Shown here: piece by piece, positions 17,159-24,820 of the stretch
How the letters are laid out: each line of letters begins with the position of its first letter
Numbering within the stretch: the stretch's first letter is position 1
Assembly: GCA_024697945.1 (NCBI GenBank)
Contig: JAILRU010000072.1
Span: forward strand, 1 to 39,039
Length of the DNA stretch: 39,039 bases
Direction of reading: 5' to 3'
Source of the DNA: Bacteroidaceae bacterium
GTDB taxonomy: Bacteria > Bacteroidota > Bacteroidia > Bacteroidales > Bacteroidaceae
Program-made: the position numbers and the translations under genes
The notes under the pieces: generated by a model
Seen by the model: the letters and a program-made list of their open reading frames with translations, nothing else
The model's database searches: none
What the model was told of the DNA's origin: nothing

Positions 17159-17767
17159 ATGGAAAAAAAGGAAATGAACCTATACATCATAGCAGGCTGT
17201 AATGGCGCGGGCAAGACGACTGCCTCGTTCACGATTCTACCAGAAATGTTGAACTGTCGGGAGTTTGTCAATGCCGATGAGATTGCTGCCGGTCTCTCTC
17301 CTTTCAATCCGGAAGGTGTGGCTTTCCAGGCAGGCCGACTGATGATAGACCGAATTATCTATTTGTTGAAGGAAGGGGTAACTTTTGCGTTTGAGACAAC
17401 GTTGGCGACGCGTTCCTATGTGAAGCTCATTCAGCAGGCTCAGAAGCGCGGCTATTTCGTTACTCTGCTGTTCTTTTCGCTGAGTACCCCAGAGCAAGCA
17501 GTGGCACGTGTGGCAAAGCGCGTGGCAATGGGTGGGCACAATATTCCTACCGATGTTATTTATCGCCGTTATGAGGTCGGTTTGAGCAACCTGTTTCAGC
17601 TTTATATGCCCGTCTGCGACTGCTGGTCGCTTTACGATAATAGTGATTGTCCTGCCGTGCATATTGCATCTGGCTTGGGTGGAGATAAGGTAGTGGTTTA
17701 TGAGGCAGAGGCCTATCGGCTGCTTCAGGAGAAATATGGTAAGCTGGAGGAGGGCAGGAAGGAATGA
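17159..17767 (+). CDS. Zeta-toxin-family P-loop kinase
   Basis: A 202-residue NTPase with a Walker A motif GCNGAGKT (13-20), FVNADEIA (36-43) and AFETTLATRS (77-86), the pattern of zeta-toxin-like kinases. Classical zeta toxins phosphorylate UDP-N-acetyl sugars and block cell wall synthesis; whether this protein does so is not known. Its stop overlaps the start of a 69-residue gene by four bases (ATGA). Classical epsilon-zeta pairs have the antitoxin first, so the order is reversed here. It follows trmD after 49 bases and may be a chromosomally settled module. Confidence 0.8.
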   Translation: MEKKEMNLYIIAGCNGAGKTTASFTILPEMLNCREFVNADEIAAGLSPFNPEGVAFQAGRLMIDRIIYLLKEGVTFAFETTLATRSYVKLIQQAQKRGYFVTLLFFSLSTPEQAVARVAKRVAMGGHNIPTDVIYRRYEVGLSNLFQLYMPVCDCWSLYDNSDCPAVHIASGLGGDKVVVYEAEAYRLLQEKYGKLEEGRKE

Positions 17768-17973
17768 AAGAGAAAGAGATTCTTGAGATGATGCGCCTGA
17801 TAGATGAAGGTGTGCATCGAGCCCAATCCCGCCTTTGTGTGCGAGCAAGTGTAGCGCAACAGAGTCTTGTTGTCTGTCGTGACGGCAAGATTATGGAGAT
17901 GGTTCCGAAGGTGGAAACATGTTTTACTGATGGTGATACTGGCGACCCATTAGCGCGTAGCAAACAAAGATAG
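17764..17973 (+). CDS. Small partner of the zeta-like kinase, possible antitoxin
   Basis: A 69-residue protein whose ATG overlaps the stop of the kinase gene, so it is translationally coupled. The N-terminal half is a charged helix (KEKEILEMMRLIDEGVHRAQ) followed by SLVVCRDGKIMEMVP, a short strand pair. It has no recognised enzymatic motif or membrane segment. Similar small proteins sit beside zeta-like kinases in other bacteria as I recall, but an antitoxin role is an inference from size and position. A strong hairpin terminator follows immediately. Confidence 0.65.
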   Translation: MKEKEILEMMRLIDEGVHRAQSRLCVRASVAQQSLVVCRDGKIMEMVPKVETCFTDGDTGDPLARSKQR

Positions 17974-17975
17974 TC

Positions 17976-18006
17976 TAAGGGCTCGGATAAATTGTCCGAG
18001 CCCTTA
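17976..18006. terminator. Bidirectional hairpin terminator
   Basis: A perfect 12-base stem, TAAGGGCTCGGA (17976-17987) and its complement (17995-18006), with a 7-base loop, placed between two converging genes. It lacks a long T-run on either strand. Confidence 0.7.
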
Positions 18007-18032
18007 AAATTGAGTATCCTTCGTGGAAGAAA

Positions 18033-18683
18033 TCAGAAGCAGCAGCCGAAGTGTACGCCACACTCACGCACACCAGGGTATTTGCTTGAATCGCGGAAGT
18101 CTCGCGAGTAGCTGATGCCAAAGAAGTAGCGGTTCATGTAGAAACGTACACCTGCCTGCCAAGCAACTTGAAAGCGATCCCATCCTGAATCGTCATTGAA
18201 GAGGTTGACACTCTTAGGTCCAGAATATTCGCGTGCCATAGCGATAGTACGGCACGAAGCACCGGCAAATGGAGCGATGGCGTAGTCTTTCTCTTTTGAG
18301 AGATAGATTTTGTAAAGGACGTTGACAGGGATACGGAAAGTGATGAGACGGGCATCCATATCACTTTTTGTCCATGAGAACTTGATGCTGGCTCCTGCCT
18401 CTACGAAGTACGGTACATCTTCCACTACCTGTATGAGACGGTTATAGCCCAACAGAAACTCGTTGAAGCGGATGCGGCTGTCATCGCTGACTTTGTAGCG
18501 CGAAGGGGAGTACTGCAGGAAGACTGCGTTCTTGTATTCCTTGTGTTGTGGTTTCGGCGCTTCTTCATCTTCCAAGTCAAGCGTCCACTCCTCTACATCG
18601 TATTCATCGTCAAACTGGGCATGAACATTGATGTTCAGACAGAGCACGACGAATAGAGCCATTATAATTCGGGTGGTGTTCAT
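18033..18683 (-). CDS. Predicted outer-membrane beta-barrel protein
   Basis: A 216-residue exported protein. Residues 1-22 are a signal peptide ending in VHAQ. An acidic stretch (24-45, many Asp and Glu) is followed by alternating hydrophobic and polar strands from about 52 to 216, ending in an aromatic-rich final strand with a C-terminal Phe (FGCCF), typical of porin-like small barrels. It has no recognised ligand site. It follows the 53-residue membrane protein gene by 41 bases and may share its promoter at 18928-18935. Similar small barrels in Bacteroidetes have no agreed function. Confidence 0.7.
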   Translation of the reverse strand: MNTTRIIMALFVVLCLNINVHAQFDDEYDVEEWTLDLEDEEAPKPQHKEYKNAVFLQYSPSRYKVSDDSRIRFNEFLLGYNRLIQVVEDVPYFVEAGASIKFSWTKSDMDARLITFRIPVNVLYKIYLSKEKDYAIAPFAGASCRTIAMAREYSGPKSVNLFNDDSGWDRFQVAWQAGVRFYMNRYFFGISYSRDFRDSSKYPGVRECGVHFGCCF

Positions 18684-18724
18684 GGCTTCTTGTAATTAGA
18701 AAGTAATGTAAAGGGGTAGAGACT

Positions 18725-18886
18725 CTATGACCGCTTTGTTACAATAATGTGGGTGACGATACCTGCGATGATGATAATCAGAGCGCCTATGTTGTAGAAG
18801 TTATAGTCCATCAGGTCTGCGAAGTAGCTGATGATGAGCATCAATGCACCCAGTACAATAAGGATAATACCTAAATTCTGTTTCAT
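18725..18886 (-). CDS. 53-residue membrane protein
   Basis: A tiny protein starting MKQNLGII with two hydrophobic helices (about 5-21 and 31-48) separated by ADLMDYNFYN, and a basic C-terminus (TKRS). The longer in-frame reading to 18958 crosses the promoter and is not used. A TATCTTTG -7 box lies on the minus strand at 18935-18928, with ATTG at the -33 position. Small two-helix proteins of this kind are frequent in Bacteroidales, and no function is known to me. Confidence 0.7.
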   Translation of the reverse strand: MKQNLGIILIVLGALMLIISYFADLMDYNFYNIGALIIIIAGIVTHIIVTKRS

Positions 18887-18927
18887 AGTAGTATGTCGTT
18901 TTGTGTTGAATTTACTTGTTTGCTCTG

Positions 18928-18935
18928 CAAAGATA
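18928..18935 (-). promoter_or_regulatory. -7 box upstream of the 53-residue membrane protein
   Basis: The minus strand reads TATCTTTG. ATTG lies 19 bases upstream as a partial -33 match. The start codon is 42 bases downstream. Confidence 0.65.
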
Positions 18936-19030
18936 CAACAATAATATATAATAGACAATATAGAATATAAAATAATTTGAAATTGAAAGGCAATTTTGTC
19001 ATCTATAGTCTATTGTTTGTTCTCTACGTT

Positions 19031-19450
19031 TCAAAACTGCCACCACTTCTTCTGTGGCTTCGGCTCTTCGTGCGTCAATCGTTCCGTGAGCACTTGTTCG
19101 TATGTCTTTTTCTCAGTAATCATCTGGTAGATGGTACCCCAGTCGGGCAGACCACCGATGTTACGGTCGTCAATCCATACATCAGCCTTGAGTTTGCGAC
19201 TGAAGCTTTTGTTCTTGGAGTGATCTTCCTCTGGGAATTCCTTGTTGATGGCATAAAATTCCACACCGCGCTTGCGGCACCACTCTACAGCGTCCTCAAG
19301 CAGTTGGCCCTCGCGCACACTCCAAAGAATGAGCTTATGGCGGTCTTCAATGAGCATTTTCAGGGTCTGTGTGGCAAAGGGCAGTTCCTTGCCTATCTCC
19401 GGGTAACGGTGTTCAACTATTGTTCCGTCAAAATCTACTGCGATGGTCAT
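19031..19450 (-). CDS. HAD-superfamily phosphatase-like protein
   Basis: A 139-residue small HAD-fold protein beginning MTIAVDFDGT. The nucleophile motif DFDGT is at 6-10, motif II is the Ser in LILWSVREG, and the acidic motif IV appears as DVWIDDRN. It resembles the Bacteroides BT0820-type HAD proteins. The substrate is not known; a small phosphorylated metabolite is the usual guess. The longer open frame to 19480 overlaps the -7 box TATCTTTG on the minus strand (19487-19480), so I reject it. The C-terminus is Pro/Lys/Trp-rich (PKPQKKWWQF). Confidence 0.8.
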   Translation of the reverse strand: MTIAVDFDGTIVEHRYPEIGKELPFATQTLKMLIEDRHKLILWSVREGQLLEDAVEWCRKRGVEFYAINKEFPEEDHSKNKSFSRKLKADVWIDDRNIGGLPDWGTIYQMITEKKTYEQVLTERLTHEEPKPQKKWWQF

Positions 19451-19479
19451 ATCTTTTATCTTTTTATGATTTGCGCCCA

Positions 19480-19487
19480 CAAAGATA
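19480..19487 (-). promoter_or_regulatory. -7 box of the HAD gene
   Basis: The minus strand reads TATCTTTG, about 30 bases before the ATG at 19450. Confidence 0.6.
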
Positions 19488-19623
19488 CGAAAAATAGTTC
19501 ACAAATCTTCTAATATTGCTTATAATTAAATGAATCTTTGTCAACAAACGGCGAAATTTCTCGAAAAATGAACATTTGGTATATTTCTTAATCCTTAAAC
19601 TTTATTCTTTAATCTTTATTTCG

Positions 19624-19631
19624 TACCTTTG
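19624..19631 (+). promoter_or_regulatory. -7 box of the orphan Wza-like lipoprotein gene
   Basis: TACCTTTG, with TTTA 19 bases upstream as a near -33 element. The start codon is 24 bases downstream. Confidence 0.7.
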
Positions 19632-19654
19632 CACCGCAAAAAACAAAATACCCC

Positions 19655-20479
19655 ATGAGAAAATCAATATCCCTTTCGCTCGCATTGATGGTTATGTTTC
19701 TGATGTCGAGCTGTGTTTCTACCAAGAAAATTGTCTATTTTCAGGACTCTGACCATGTGTTCGAACAGGCTCAGCAGATTATGCAACAGTATGAAATGCG
19801 CCTGAAACCAGCAGACCAAGTCTTTATCAAAGTGACTTGCAGTGAACCTGAACTGCTCTCCATCTTTGCCCAGGATGTGGTGATGGGTACTGCTGGTGGT
19901 GGTACCAACGTAAGTTCTTCGTATATTAATTCTTCCGGCAATATGACAAATGCCTATGGTTATACGGTGACCAATGATGGATATGTTATTCTGCCAGCTG
20001 TAGGGCGTGTCAATGTTTCAGGATGTACGATGGACGAGGCAGCCAGACGTATTGAGCAGAGTATCATTGAGGCCAACCTCATCAAGGATCCCGAGGTGAC
20101 CGTTCTTTTGCTCAATGCCCGTGTGTCAGTCCTGGGTGCTGTTAAGTCGCCTCAGGTGGTAAGTCTCACCAGTGAGCGTAACACTATTTTGGATGTGCTT
20201 TCAAGGTGTGGCGATATTGCCGACACAGGCTTGCGCCAGAAGATTACCCTCTATCGCGAAGAGAACGGCGAGCGTAAGAAGTACTACATCGACCTGACGG
20301 ATACCGAGGTGTTCCAGAATCCTGCATACTATGTTCAGCAGAACGACCTGATTTATGTTGAGCCCAACAAGAGCCAAACTGTGAAGAGCAGTGCCTTCTA
20401 CACCTTCCTAAGTGCTGGCTCCGCTATCATCAGTGTCGTCTCGGCTATCGTAACCATCGTCATGGTGGCAGTGAAGTAA
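19655..20479 (+). CDS. Wza-like polysaccharide export lipoprotein
   Basis: A 274-residue outer-membrane lipoprotein: signal with lipobox ending MSSC (Cys20), a polysaccharide-export domain (about 45-145: LKPADQVFIKV...TVTNDGYVILPAVGRVNVSG), one SLBB unit (VSVLGAVKSPQVVSL...ILDVLSRCGD), and a hydrophobic C-terminal helix (about 250-273). Such proteins export capsule or exopolysaccharide and are normally followed by a Wzc tyrosine kinase gene. Here the gene stands alone, ending at a clear terminator, and the next genes are unrelated. It may serve a polysaccharide locus elsewhere in the genome. Confidence 0.87.
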   Translation: MRKSISLSLALMVMFLMSSCVSTKKIVYFQDSDHVFEQAQQIMQQYEMRLKPADQVFIKVTCSEPELLSIFAQDVVMGTAGGGTNVSSSYINSSGNMTNAYGYTVTNDGYVILPAVGRVNVSGCTMDEAARRIEQSIIEANLIKDPEVTVLLLNARVSVLGAVKSPQVVSLTSERNTILDVLSRCGDIADTGLRQKITLYREENGERKKYYIDLTDTEVFQNPAYYVQQNDLIYVEPNKSQTVKSSAFYTFLSAGSAIISVVSAIVTIVMVAVK

Positions 20480-20499
20480 TAGCTATTGGATACCATATA

Positions 20500-20536
20500 A
20501 GAAAGGCCTGCGGAAACTCTCCGTGGGCCTTTTCTG
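20500..20536 (+). terminator. Intrinsic terminator after the Wza-like lipoprotein gene
   Basis: GAAAGGCC-TG-CGGA pairs with TCCG-TG-GGCCTTTTC around a short loop, and the 3' arm ends in a T-rich run. Confidence 0.8.
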
Positions 20537-20565
20537 TGCATATATGGGAAGGGATACCCTTTGGG

Positions 20566-20700
20566 CTATTCCTCTTCCATGAAAGCGTCCAGAACTCTTT
20601 TGCAGACTTTGGGCAAATTGTATTTATAGAAGAATGTGTCGCAATAGAGTATCACATATACGAGGCAAACGAAGATGCCCCAAGCGAGCAGAACAATCAT
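20566..20700 (-). CDS. Possible 44-residue single-helix membrane protein
   Basis: An open frame beginning MIVLLAWGIFVCLVYVILYC, then DTFFYKYNLP and a basic/acidic tail ending MEEE, with a TAG stop at 20568-20566. A single membrane helix followed by a cationic cytoplasmic tail is a believable small-protein design. It lies 44 bases after the stop of the TonB-dependent receptor gene on the same strand and may be co-transcribed with it. No homologue is recognised, and a chance reading frame cannot be excluded. Confidence 0.45.
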   Translation of the reverse strand: MIVLLAWGIFVCLVYVILYCDTFFYKYNLPKVCKRVLDAFMEEE

Positions 20701-20744
20701 ATTTGACAGCTATTTAACTATTTAACTTCTAACTTTTTAACTTT

Positions 20745-23132
20745 TCAAAGTTTCAGGCGCAGGTCTATTCCTACCTGTAGCGGGGTGCCGAGTTGCGAAA
20801 AGACTTGGCCTCGGGTGACGAAGCTGAAGGCATCGTAGTGGGTATCAGTCAGGTTGTTGCCCCAGAAACTGAGTTGCAGGTCATTGTGTGTGAAGGTGAG
20901 TCGGGCATTGAGCAGGGCATAGAAGGGTTGTGAGAGGTCGTTCTCGCGTGTCCAGTATATGCGTCCGTTGCCTTTTCCGTCTGCGCCAAGGGTGATATGC
21001 TGTAGCCATCCGCGTGTGTGCCAGGTGTATTGCGCTCCGACGGTCATAGTGTGCTGTGGGGCGAATGGCACGAGGTAGTCGGAGGGGTGTTCCTCATCGC
21101 CCGTGTGTCTGAGTGTGGCATGTGTGTAGCCGTATGAGGCGTTGAGAGAGAGGGCGTCAGTAACGGCTGCCTGAAGCGAAGCCTCCATACCGATGCTACG
21201 GCTCTTGTTGGCATTGATGGTGACGCGTCCCATACCGCTTTCCGACATCTGGCTGAGTTGCAGGTCGTTTGTCTCAATCCAGAAGGCGGCGAGGTCGGCT
21301 TTGAGTCTGCCGTCGAGGAAGTTGAGGTGTGTGCCTATCTCGTAGTTCCATGCTGTCTCGGGCTTGTAGTAGGCCGCTTCGGAAACATTGGGCGACTCGA
21401 TGGTCGGCATGTTCGAGCGGATGCGTCCCATGATCATATCAACATGCCCCGCAGGAACATAGGGAATACCAGCGAACATGTTAGTGAGGTAGGCTTCAGT
21501 CCCTGCATCAATGCTGCTCATCATCTCACGGCGCATTTCTATTTGCAGCAGGTCGCTGAACATCTGCACATTGTAACCTCCCGAGCGATAGCCGCGACTG
21601 ACAGAGGCATAGACATTGCCCGTCTCGCCGAAGTCGTATTTCAGGGATGCTTTGGGTAGCACATGCCAGTTATTATTGCTTGTCTTTCCGAGGAAAGAAG
21701 GCGATATGTTGAGGTCATTCAGACGGACGCTGTTACGAGGATTGGCGCTATTGATGGCAAAGTCGAAGTCCACGTTGCCCGGTGCATCGTATGCCATCTT
21801 GTAATGTTCGTAGTCAAGGCGTATGCCGGCAGTCAGGGAGAGATGGTTGACTATCTCTATCGTGGACTGGTGGAACATGCCGGCATTGAGCGTGGGCGTG
21901 TCGAAGATGCCGCCCATAGGCATGATGCTGTTCTTCAATTTGATGGACATTGGTCCCATGCCTTGGGGCGTGAGGTCTGGAAGGCTGCGGTTGATGACCT
22001 GCGAAAGCCAATCGACGCCTTCTTGATAGAAGGTGACAGGTGCGTCAGTCTTGAGCCATTGGTACTGGATGTTTGCGCCGCTCGTCCATTGCCAGCGACT
22101 CTCGTTCTTCGACTTCACGGCAATCTCTTCGCTCAGCGTCTTGCTGTTTTGTTTTTGTTGGAGCGAGTAGAGGTCCAGACGCGAGAAGTCCTGATCCATG
22201 AACATGTCGTCCTTGAGGAACTGGAAGCCTGTGGTGCTGGTCATCATGATGCTCCCAAGGTCGTGTTCGGCATTAAGTCCGACGGAGAGCAGGTGTCTCA
22301 GATAGCTTGCTCTGCGGTTGTAGGCCACGACTCCAGCATCGTCACCCTCCTTGGCTGCGTAGGGATAGCCGCCTTGCTTTGTCCATTGATAACGGGCAGA
22401 GAGGTCGAGGCGAACCTTGTCGGAAGGGATGTAGATGCCTCGCCAGTGTGCGGCTAAATCGTCGCCTCTGTCTGCGTGATGCCCGTCAAGGGCGCGATTC
22501 TTGAAGAAGCCGCCTAAGTGCTCGTAGCTGACGCCTGCACTGAAGGCGAAGCGCTCGGACGGACGGTGGTAGTGTGTCACGCGCGCGCGATAATTATTAT
22601 ATGTAGCGGCGCCGAGCATGATGTCCGTACCCTGATAGCTCATCGGGTTCTTGGTATAGACGCGAATCAGTCCGCCGATGGTGTTGCGTCCGTAGAGCGT
22701 TCCTTGCGGACCTCGGAGCACGTCGATGCGGTCGGCATCGCTCAGGTCCTGGTCCATGCTGCTCATGCTGGCCAGGGGAATGTCGTCCACGTACATGCCG
22801 ATGGCGGGTGTGCCGATGCGGCTGCCCACGCCTCGCAGGTAGATGCTGCTCGTCAGGCGGCTGCCATAGTTGGGGATGAAAAGACCTGGGATGTGAGCCG
22901 TCAGGTCCTTGATGTTGTTGATGCCTTTTTGCTGTAGCTGAAGAGCGCCGAGCGACGTGGATGAGAGGGGCTGCTGCCGTAGTGCTGCATGTTCCTTGGG
23001 TGTGCTGACCACGACCACCTCGTCCATCCTGTGGACAGAAAGTGTGTCCATCTCGTTGGCAAAGAGCAGAGAGTTCCCAATCCCCTTTATGGGGAGGAGG
23101 AAGATGCTGAGGATGAGTGATTTATAGTTCAT
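20745..23132 (-). CDS. TonB-dependent outer-membrane receptor
   Basis: A 795-residue receptor starting at the ATG at 23132 (MNYKSLIL); the extension to 23174 crosses the promoter. It has a signal peptide (about 1-26), a TonB box-like DEVVVVST (37-44), a plug domain with IPGLFIPNYGSRLTSSIYLRGVGSR and YVDDIPLA and the VLRGPQGTLYGRNTIGG signature, and a 22-strand barrel ending in a C-terminal Leu after LQVGIDLRLKL. It lacks the carboxypeptidase-like N-terminal domain of SusC receptors and has no SusD partner. The FyuA-like plug suggests a siderophore or another small chelate, but the ligand is unknown. The regulator and lipoprotein genes lie just upstream. Confidence 0.9.
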   Translation of the reverse strand: MNYKSLILSIFLLPIKGIGNSLLFANEMDTLSVHRMDEVVVVSTPKEHAALRQQPLSSTSLGALQLQQKGINNIKDLTAHIPGLFIPNYGSRLTSSIYLRGVGSRIGTPAIGMYVDDIPLASMSSMDQDLSDADRIDVLRGPQGTLYGRNTIGGLIRVYTKNPMSYQGTDIMLGAATYNNYRARVTHYHRPSERFAFSAGVSYEHLGGFFKNRALDGHHADRGDDLAAHWRGIYIPSDKVRLDLSARYQWTKQGGYPYAAKEGDDAGVVAYNRRASYLRHLLSVGLNAEHDLGSIMMTSTTGFQFLKDDMFMDQDFSRLDLYSLQQKQNSKTLSEEIAVKSKNESRWQWTSGANIQYQWLKTDAPVTFYQEGVDWLSQVINRSLPDLTPQGMGPMSIKLKNSIMPMGGIFDTPTLNAGMFHQSTIEIVNHLSLTAGIRLDYEHYKMAYDAPGNVDFDFAINSANPRNSVRLNDLNISPSFLGKTSNNNWHVLPKASLKYDFGETGNVYASVSRGYRSGGYNVQMFSDLLQIEMRREMMSSIDAGTEAYLTNMFAGIPYVPAGHVDMIMGRIRSNMPTIESPNVSEAAYYKPETAWNYEIGTHLNFLDGRLKADLAAFWIETNDLQLSQMSESGMGRVTINANKSRSIGMEASLQAAVTDALSLNASYGYTHATLRHTGDEEHPSDYLVPFAPQHTMTVGAQYTWHTRGWLQHITLGADGKGNGRIYWTRENDLSQPFYALLNARLTFTHNDLQLSFWGNNLTDTHYDAFSFVTRGQVFSQLGTPLQVGIDLRLKL

Positions 23133-23160
23133 AATTTTTTTGTTTGTGATTAACTGTCCG

Positions 23161-23168
23161 CAAAGGTA
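23161..23168 (-). promoter_or_regulatory. -7 box of the TonB-dependent receptor gene
   Basis: The minus strand reads TACCTTTG, about 30 bases before the receptor start codon. It gives the receptor its own promoter downstream of the regulator gene. Confidence 0.65.
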
Positions 23169-23201
23169 CGCCAAATTCCTTTGTTTTTCCTTAAGATTGT
23201 C

Positions 23202-23909
23202 TTAAGATTCCGTGTCCTCCATTGGGATTGTGAGTTCTACACCCATCACGGAGCCTTCGGCTGTCGGTTTGTTGCCCATGCGGATGGGGATGCCCAGGAA
23301 AGCTGCCTGTTGTCTGGCGGCTTGCATATCTGCAAAGTCCGGGCAGGAGCCTGTCGAGGTCAGCGTCAGCGTATATTCGCGGATGGTAAGCTGCGATGAG
23401 ATTTCCCATCTGGCATCTTTGGGAGCGTATTGCAGGAAGAGGGAGAAGACGGCGGAGAAAATCTGTCTGAGGATGGCTTCATCCAACAGAATCTCATAGA
23501 CGAAGGGCGTGAGCCGCAGGTAGCAGCGGATGTCCTTCTTGTGCAGCACATCTTCGTGGCACATCAGCAGTTCGCGCAGGAAAGCATCAATCTTCACGAC
23601 TCCGGCGGAGGGAGCTTCGTGTGGCAGGATGAGCCCTACGCCTCGAACGGCCCGAACCGGTCCTTCCTTCGTCCATCCCAGCTTGTGGCGGAGCGAGGAA
23701 AGGTGTACGTCCAAAGTGCCAGTATCATAAAGGAAGCGTTCGCCCCAGACACCATCAATGATATCGTCACGCCGACAAACCACTCCCTGATGCCTGAGCA
23801 GATAGACCAGTAGGCGATACTCGGTGTCGGTAAGCATCACTACTTTGCCTGACTGCAACACCTGATGTGCAGCAGTATCTACCAGGATGTCAGCGTGTTG
23901 ATAGTTCAT
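23202..23909 (-). CDS. OmpR-type winged-helix protein fused to a degenerate histidine-kinase ATPase-like domain
   Basis: A 235-residue protein. Residues 1-95 are a clear OmpR/PhoB winged helix (LTDTEYRLLVYLLRHQG, WGERF, TLDVHLSSLRHKLG, VRAVRGVGLIL). No receiver domain precedes it. Residues 105-231 follow the layout of a histidine-kinase ATPase domain: KIDAFLRELL, DEAILRQIFSAVFSLFLQYAP at the N-box position, and GSVMGVELTIPM at the last strand. The N-box Asn is replaced by Ala/Leu, and the DxGxG and Gly-rich lid motifs are missing, so ATP binding looks lost. It is therefore probably a DNA-binding protein with a non-catalytic sensor or dimerisation module. It is 3 bases after the lipoprotein gene and 69 bases before the TonB receptor gene. 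Confidence 0.7.
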   Translation of the reverse strand: MNYQHADILVDTAAHQVLQSGKVVMLTDTEYRLLVYLLRHQGVVCRRDDIIDGVWGERFLYDTGTLDVHLSSLRHKLGWTKEGPVRAVRGVGLILPHEAPSAGVVKIDAFLRELLMCHEDVLHKKDIRCYLRLTPFVYEILLDEAILRQIFSAVFSLFLQYAPKDARWEISSQLTIREYTLTLTSTGSCPDFADMQAARQQAAFLGIPIRMGNKPTAEGSVMGVELTIPMEDTES

Positions 23910-23912
23910 AGT

Positions 23913-24323
23913 TCAATTCCCGTACTCCTCTTGGGTGAAGGTCATGTCGAGCAGTTTCTTTCCTGTTGTCGTACTGTAGTAGTCATAGTGGAATGTGATA
24001 CCCTCGTCCTTATAGACTTTCATCTGGATGCTGCTTTTCAGCTCCTTCAGGATGTCGTCGTGGAACATTCCCGTCAGTTCCTCGGTGTAGATGGACTCAT
24101 CGTCGAGCATGTCCTGTACCGTATAATGGTAGCTCAGCGTCCGGCTCTCGATGTCGTAGCAGGCGCTGTCCAGACGTGTGCAGGGATCAACATACTTGGG
24201 GCATTCCTTCGTTGTGAACTGCTCGAAGTCTCGCTTGAACTTCTCGTCTTTCGTCTCTCTCCTGCAGCCTCCCAAGAGAACCAAGGCTCCGAGGCAGACG
24301 ACAGCTAATACCTTTTTCATCAT
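23913..24323 (-). CDS. Predicted lipoprotein of unknown function
   Basis: A 136-residue protein with a lipoprotein signal whose lipobox is LGGC (Cys20), followed by a charged linker. The mature part is acidic and mixed alpha/beta (YHYTVQDMLDDESIY, then MKVYKDEGITFHYDYYS, then MTFTQEEYGN). The pattern resembles small Bacteroidales lipoproteins of unknown role. The second Met (24320) is an equally good start. Its stop is 3 bases before the start of the winged-helix regulator, so the two are co-transcribed. A -7 box TATCTTTG lies on the minus strand at 24386-24379. Confidence 0.7.
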   Translation of the reverse strand: MMKKVLAVVCLGALVLLGGCRRETKDEKFKRDFEQFTTKECPKYVDPCTRLDSACYDIESRTLSYHYTVQDMLDDESIYTEELTGMFHDDILKELKSSIQMKVYKDEGITFHYDYYSTTTGKKLLDMTFTQEEYGN

Positions 24324-24378
24324 AAATTAACGTTGTTATTGTCTATTATCTATTATATATTGTCATCAAAAGTTCGCG

Positions 24379-24386
24379 CAAAGATA
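24379..24386 (-). promoter_or_regulatory. -7 box of the lipoprotein/regulator operon
   Basis: The minus strand reads TATCTTTG, about 55 bases before the lipoprotein start. No TTTG is seen at the -33 position. Confidence 0.5.
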
Positions 24387-24493
24387 TACTTTTTTCTGAA
24401 ATTTCAGTAACCATCCTCTTGATAAATATCAAAAATATGCCATAAAACATAAAAACTATGGACTATGAACTATGAATTATGAACTTTTTGTCG

Positions 24494-24501
24494 TACCTTT
24501 G
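24494..24501 (+). promoter_or_regulatory. -7 box of the small winged-helix gene
   Basis: TACCTTTG followed by GCA, the usual Bacteroidetes form. The start codon is 67 bases downstream, leaving an AT-rich leader. Confidence 0.65.
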
Positions 24502-24568
24502 CACGCGAAAATAGAGAGAGTAAATAAGATTGATAAAGGATTAATCAACAAAAAACAAAAAAAGTATT

Positions 24569-24769
24569 ATGACTGCAACAGTTGGAACATTGGCAGGTGC
24601 AATTTGGAATGCACTCAATGAGAATGGTACACTGAACACAAAAGATCTGAAGAAAGTCGCTAAGATTAAGACCGACAAGGACCTCTTCTTGGCACTTGGC
24701 TGGCTGCTCCGCGAGGATAAGGTGGAGGTAGCTGAAGCAGACAAGGTAATGACTGTCAGTCTGAAGTAA
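24569..24769 (+). CDS. Small winged-helix domain protein (DUF2582-type)
   Basis: A 66-residue protein consisting almost wholly of a compact winged helix: helix 1 GTLAGAIWNALNENG, helix 2 NTKDLKKVAKI, helix 3 DKDLFLALGWLLREDK, then a two-strand wing ending VMTVSLK. This matches the DUF2582 family found throughout Bacteroidetes. Its DNA target is unknown, and basic residues at helix 2 make nucleic acid binding plausible. It is monocistronic, with a -7 box at 24494-24501 and a terminator about 50 bases after its stop. Confidence 0.85.
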   Translation: MTATVGTLAGAIWNALNENGTLNTKDLKKVAKIKTDKDLFLALGWLLREDKVEVAEADKVMTVSLK

Positions 24770-24820
24770 TTCAGATCCTTCTATCCTCCCTTCCCATGTG
24801 ATGATGTGATGGGAGAGTCA

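Noticed and set aside
20745..23132. SusC-like receptor of a polysaccharide utilisation locus
   Set aside because: It lacks the carboxypeptidase-like N-terminal domain and there is no SusD gene, so a small-ligand receptor is more likely.
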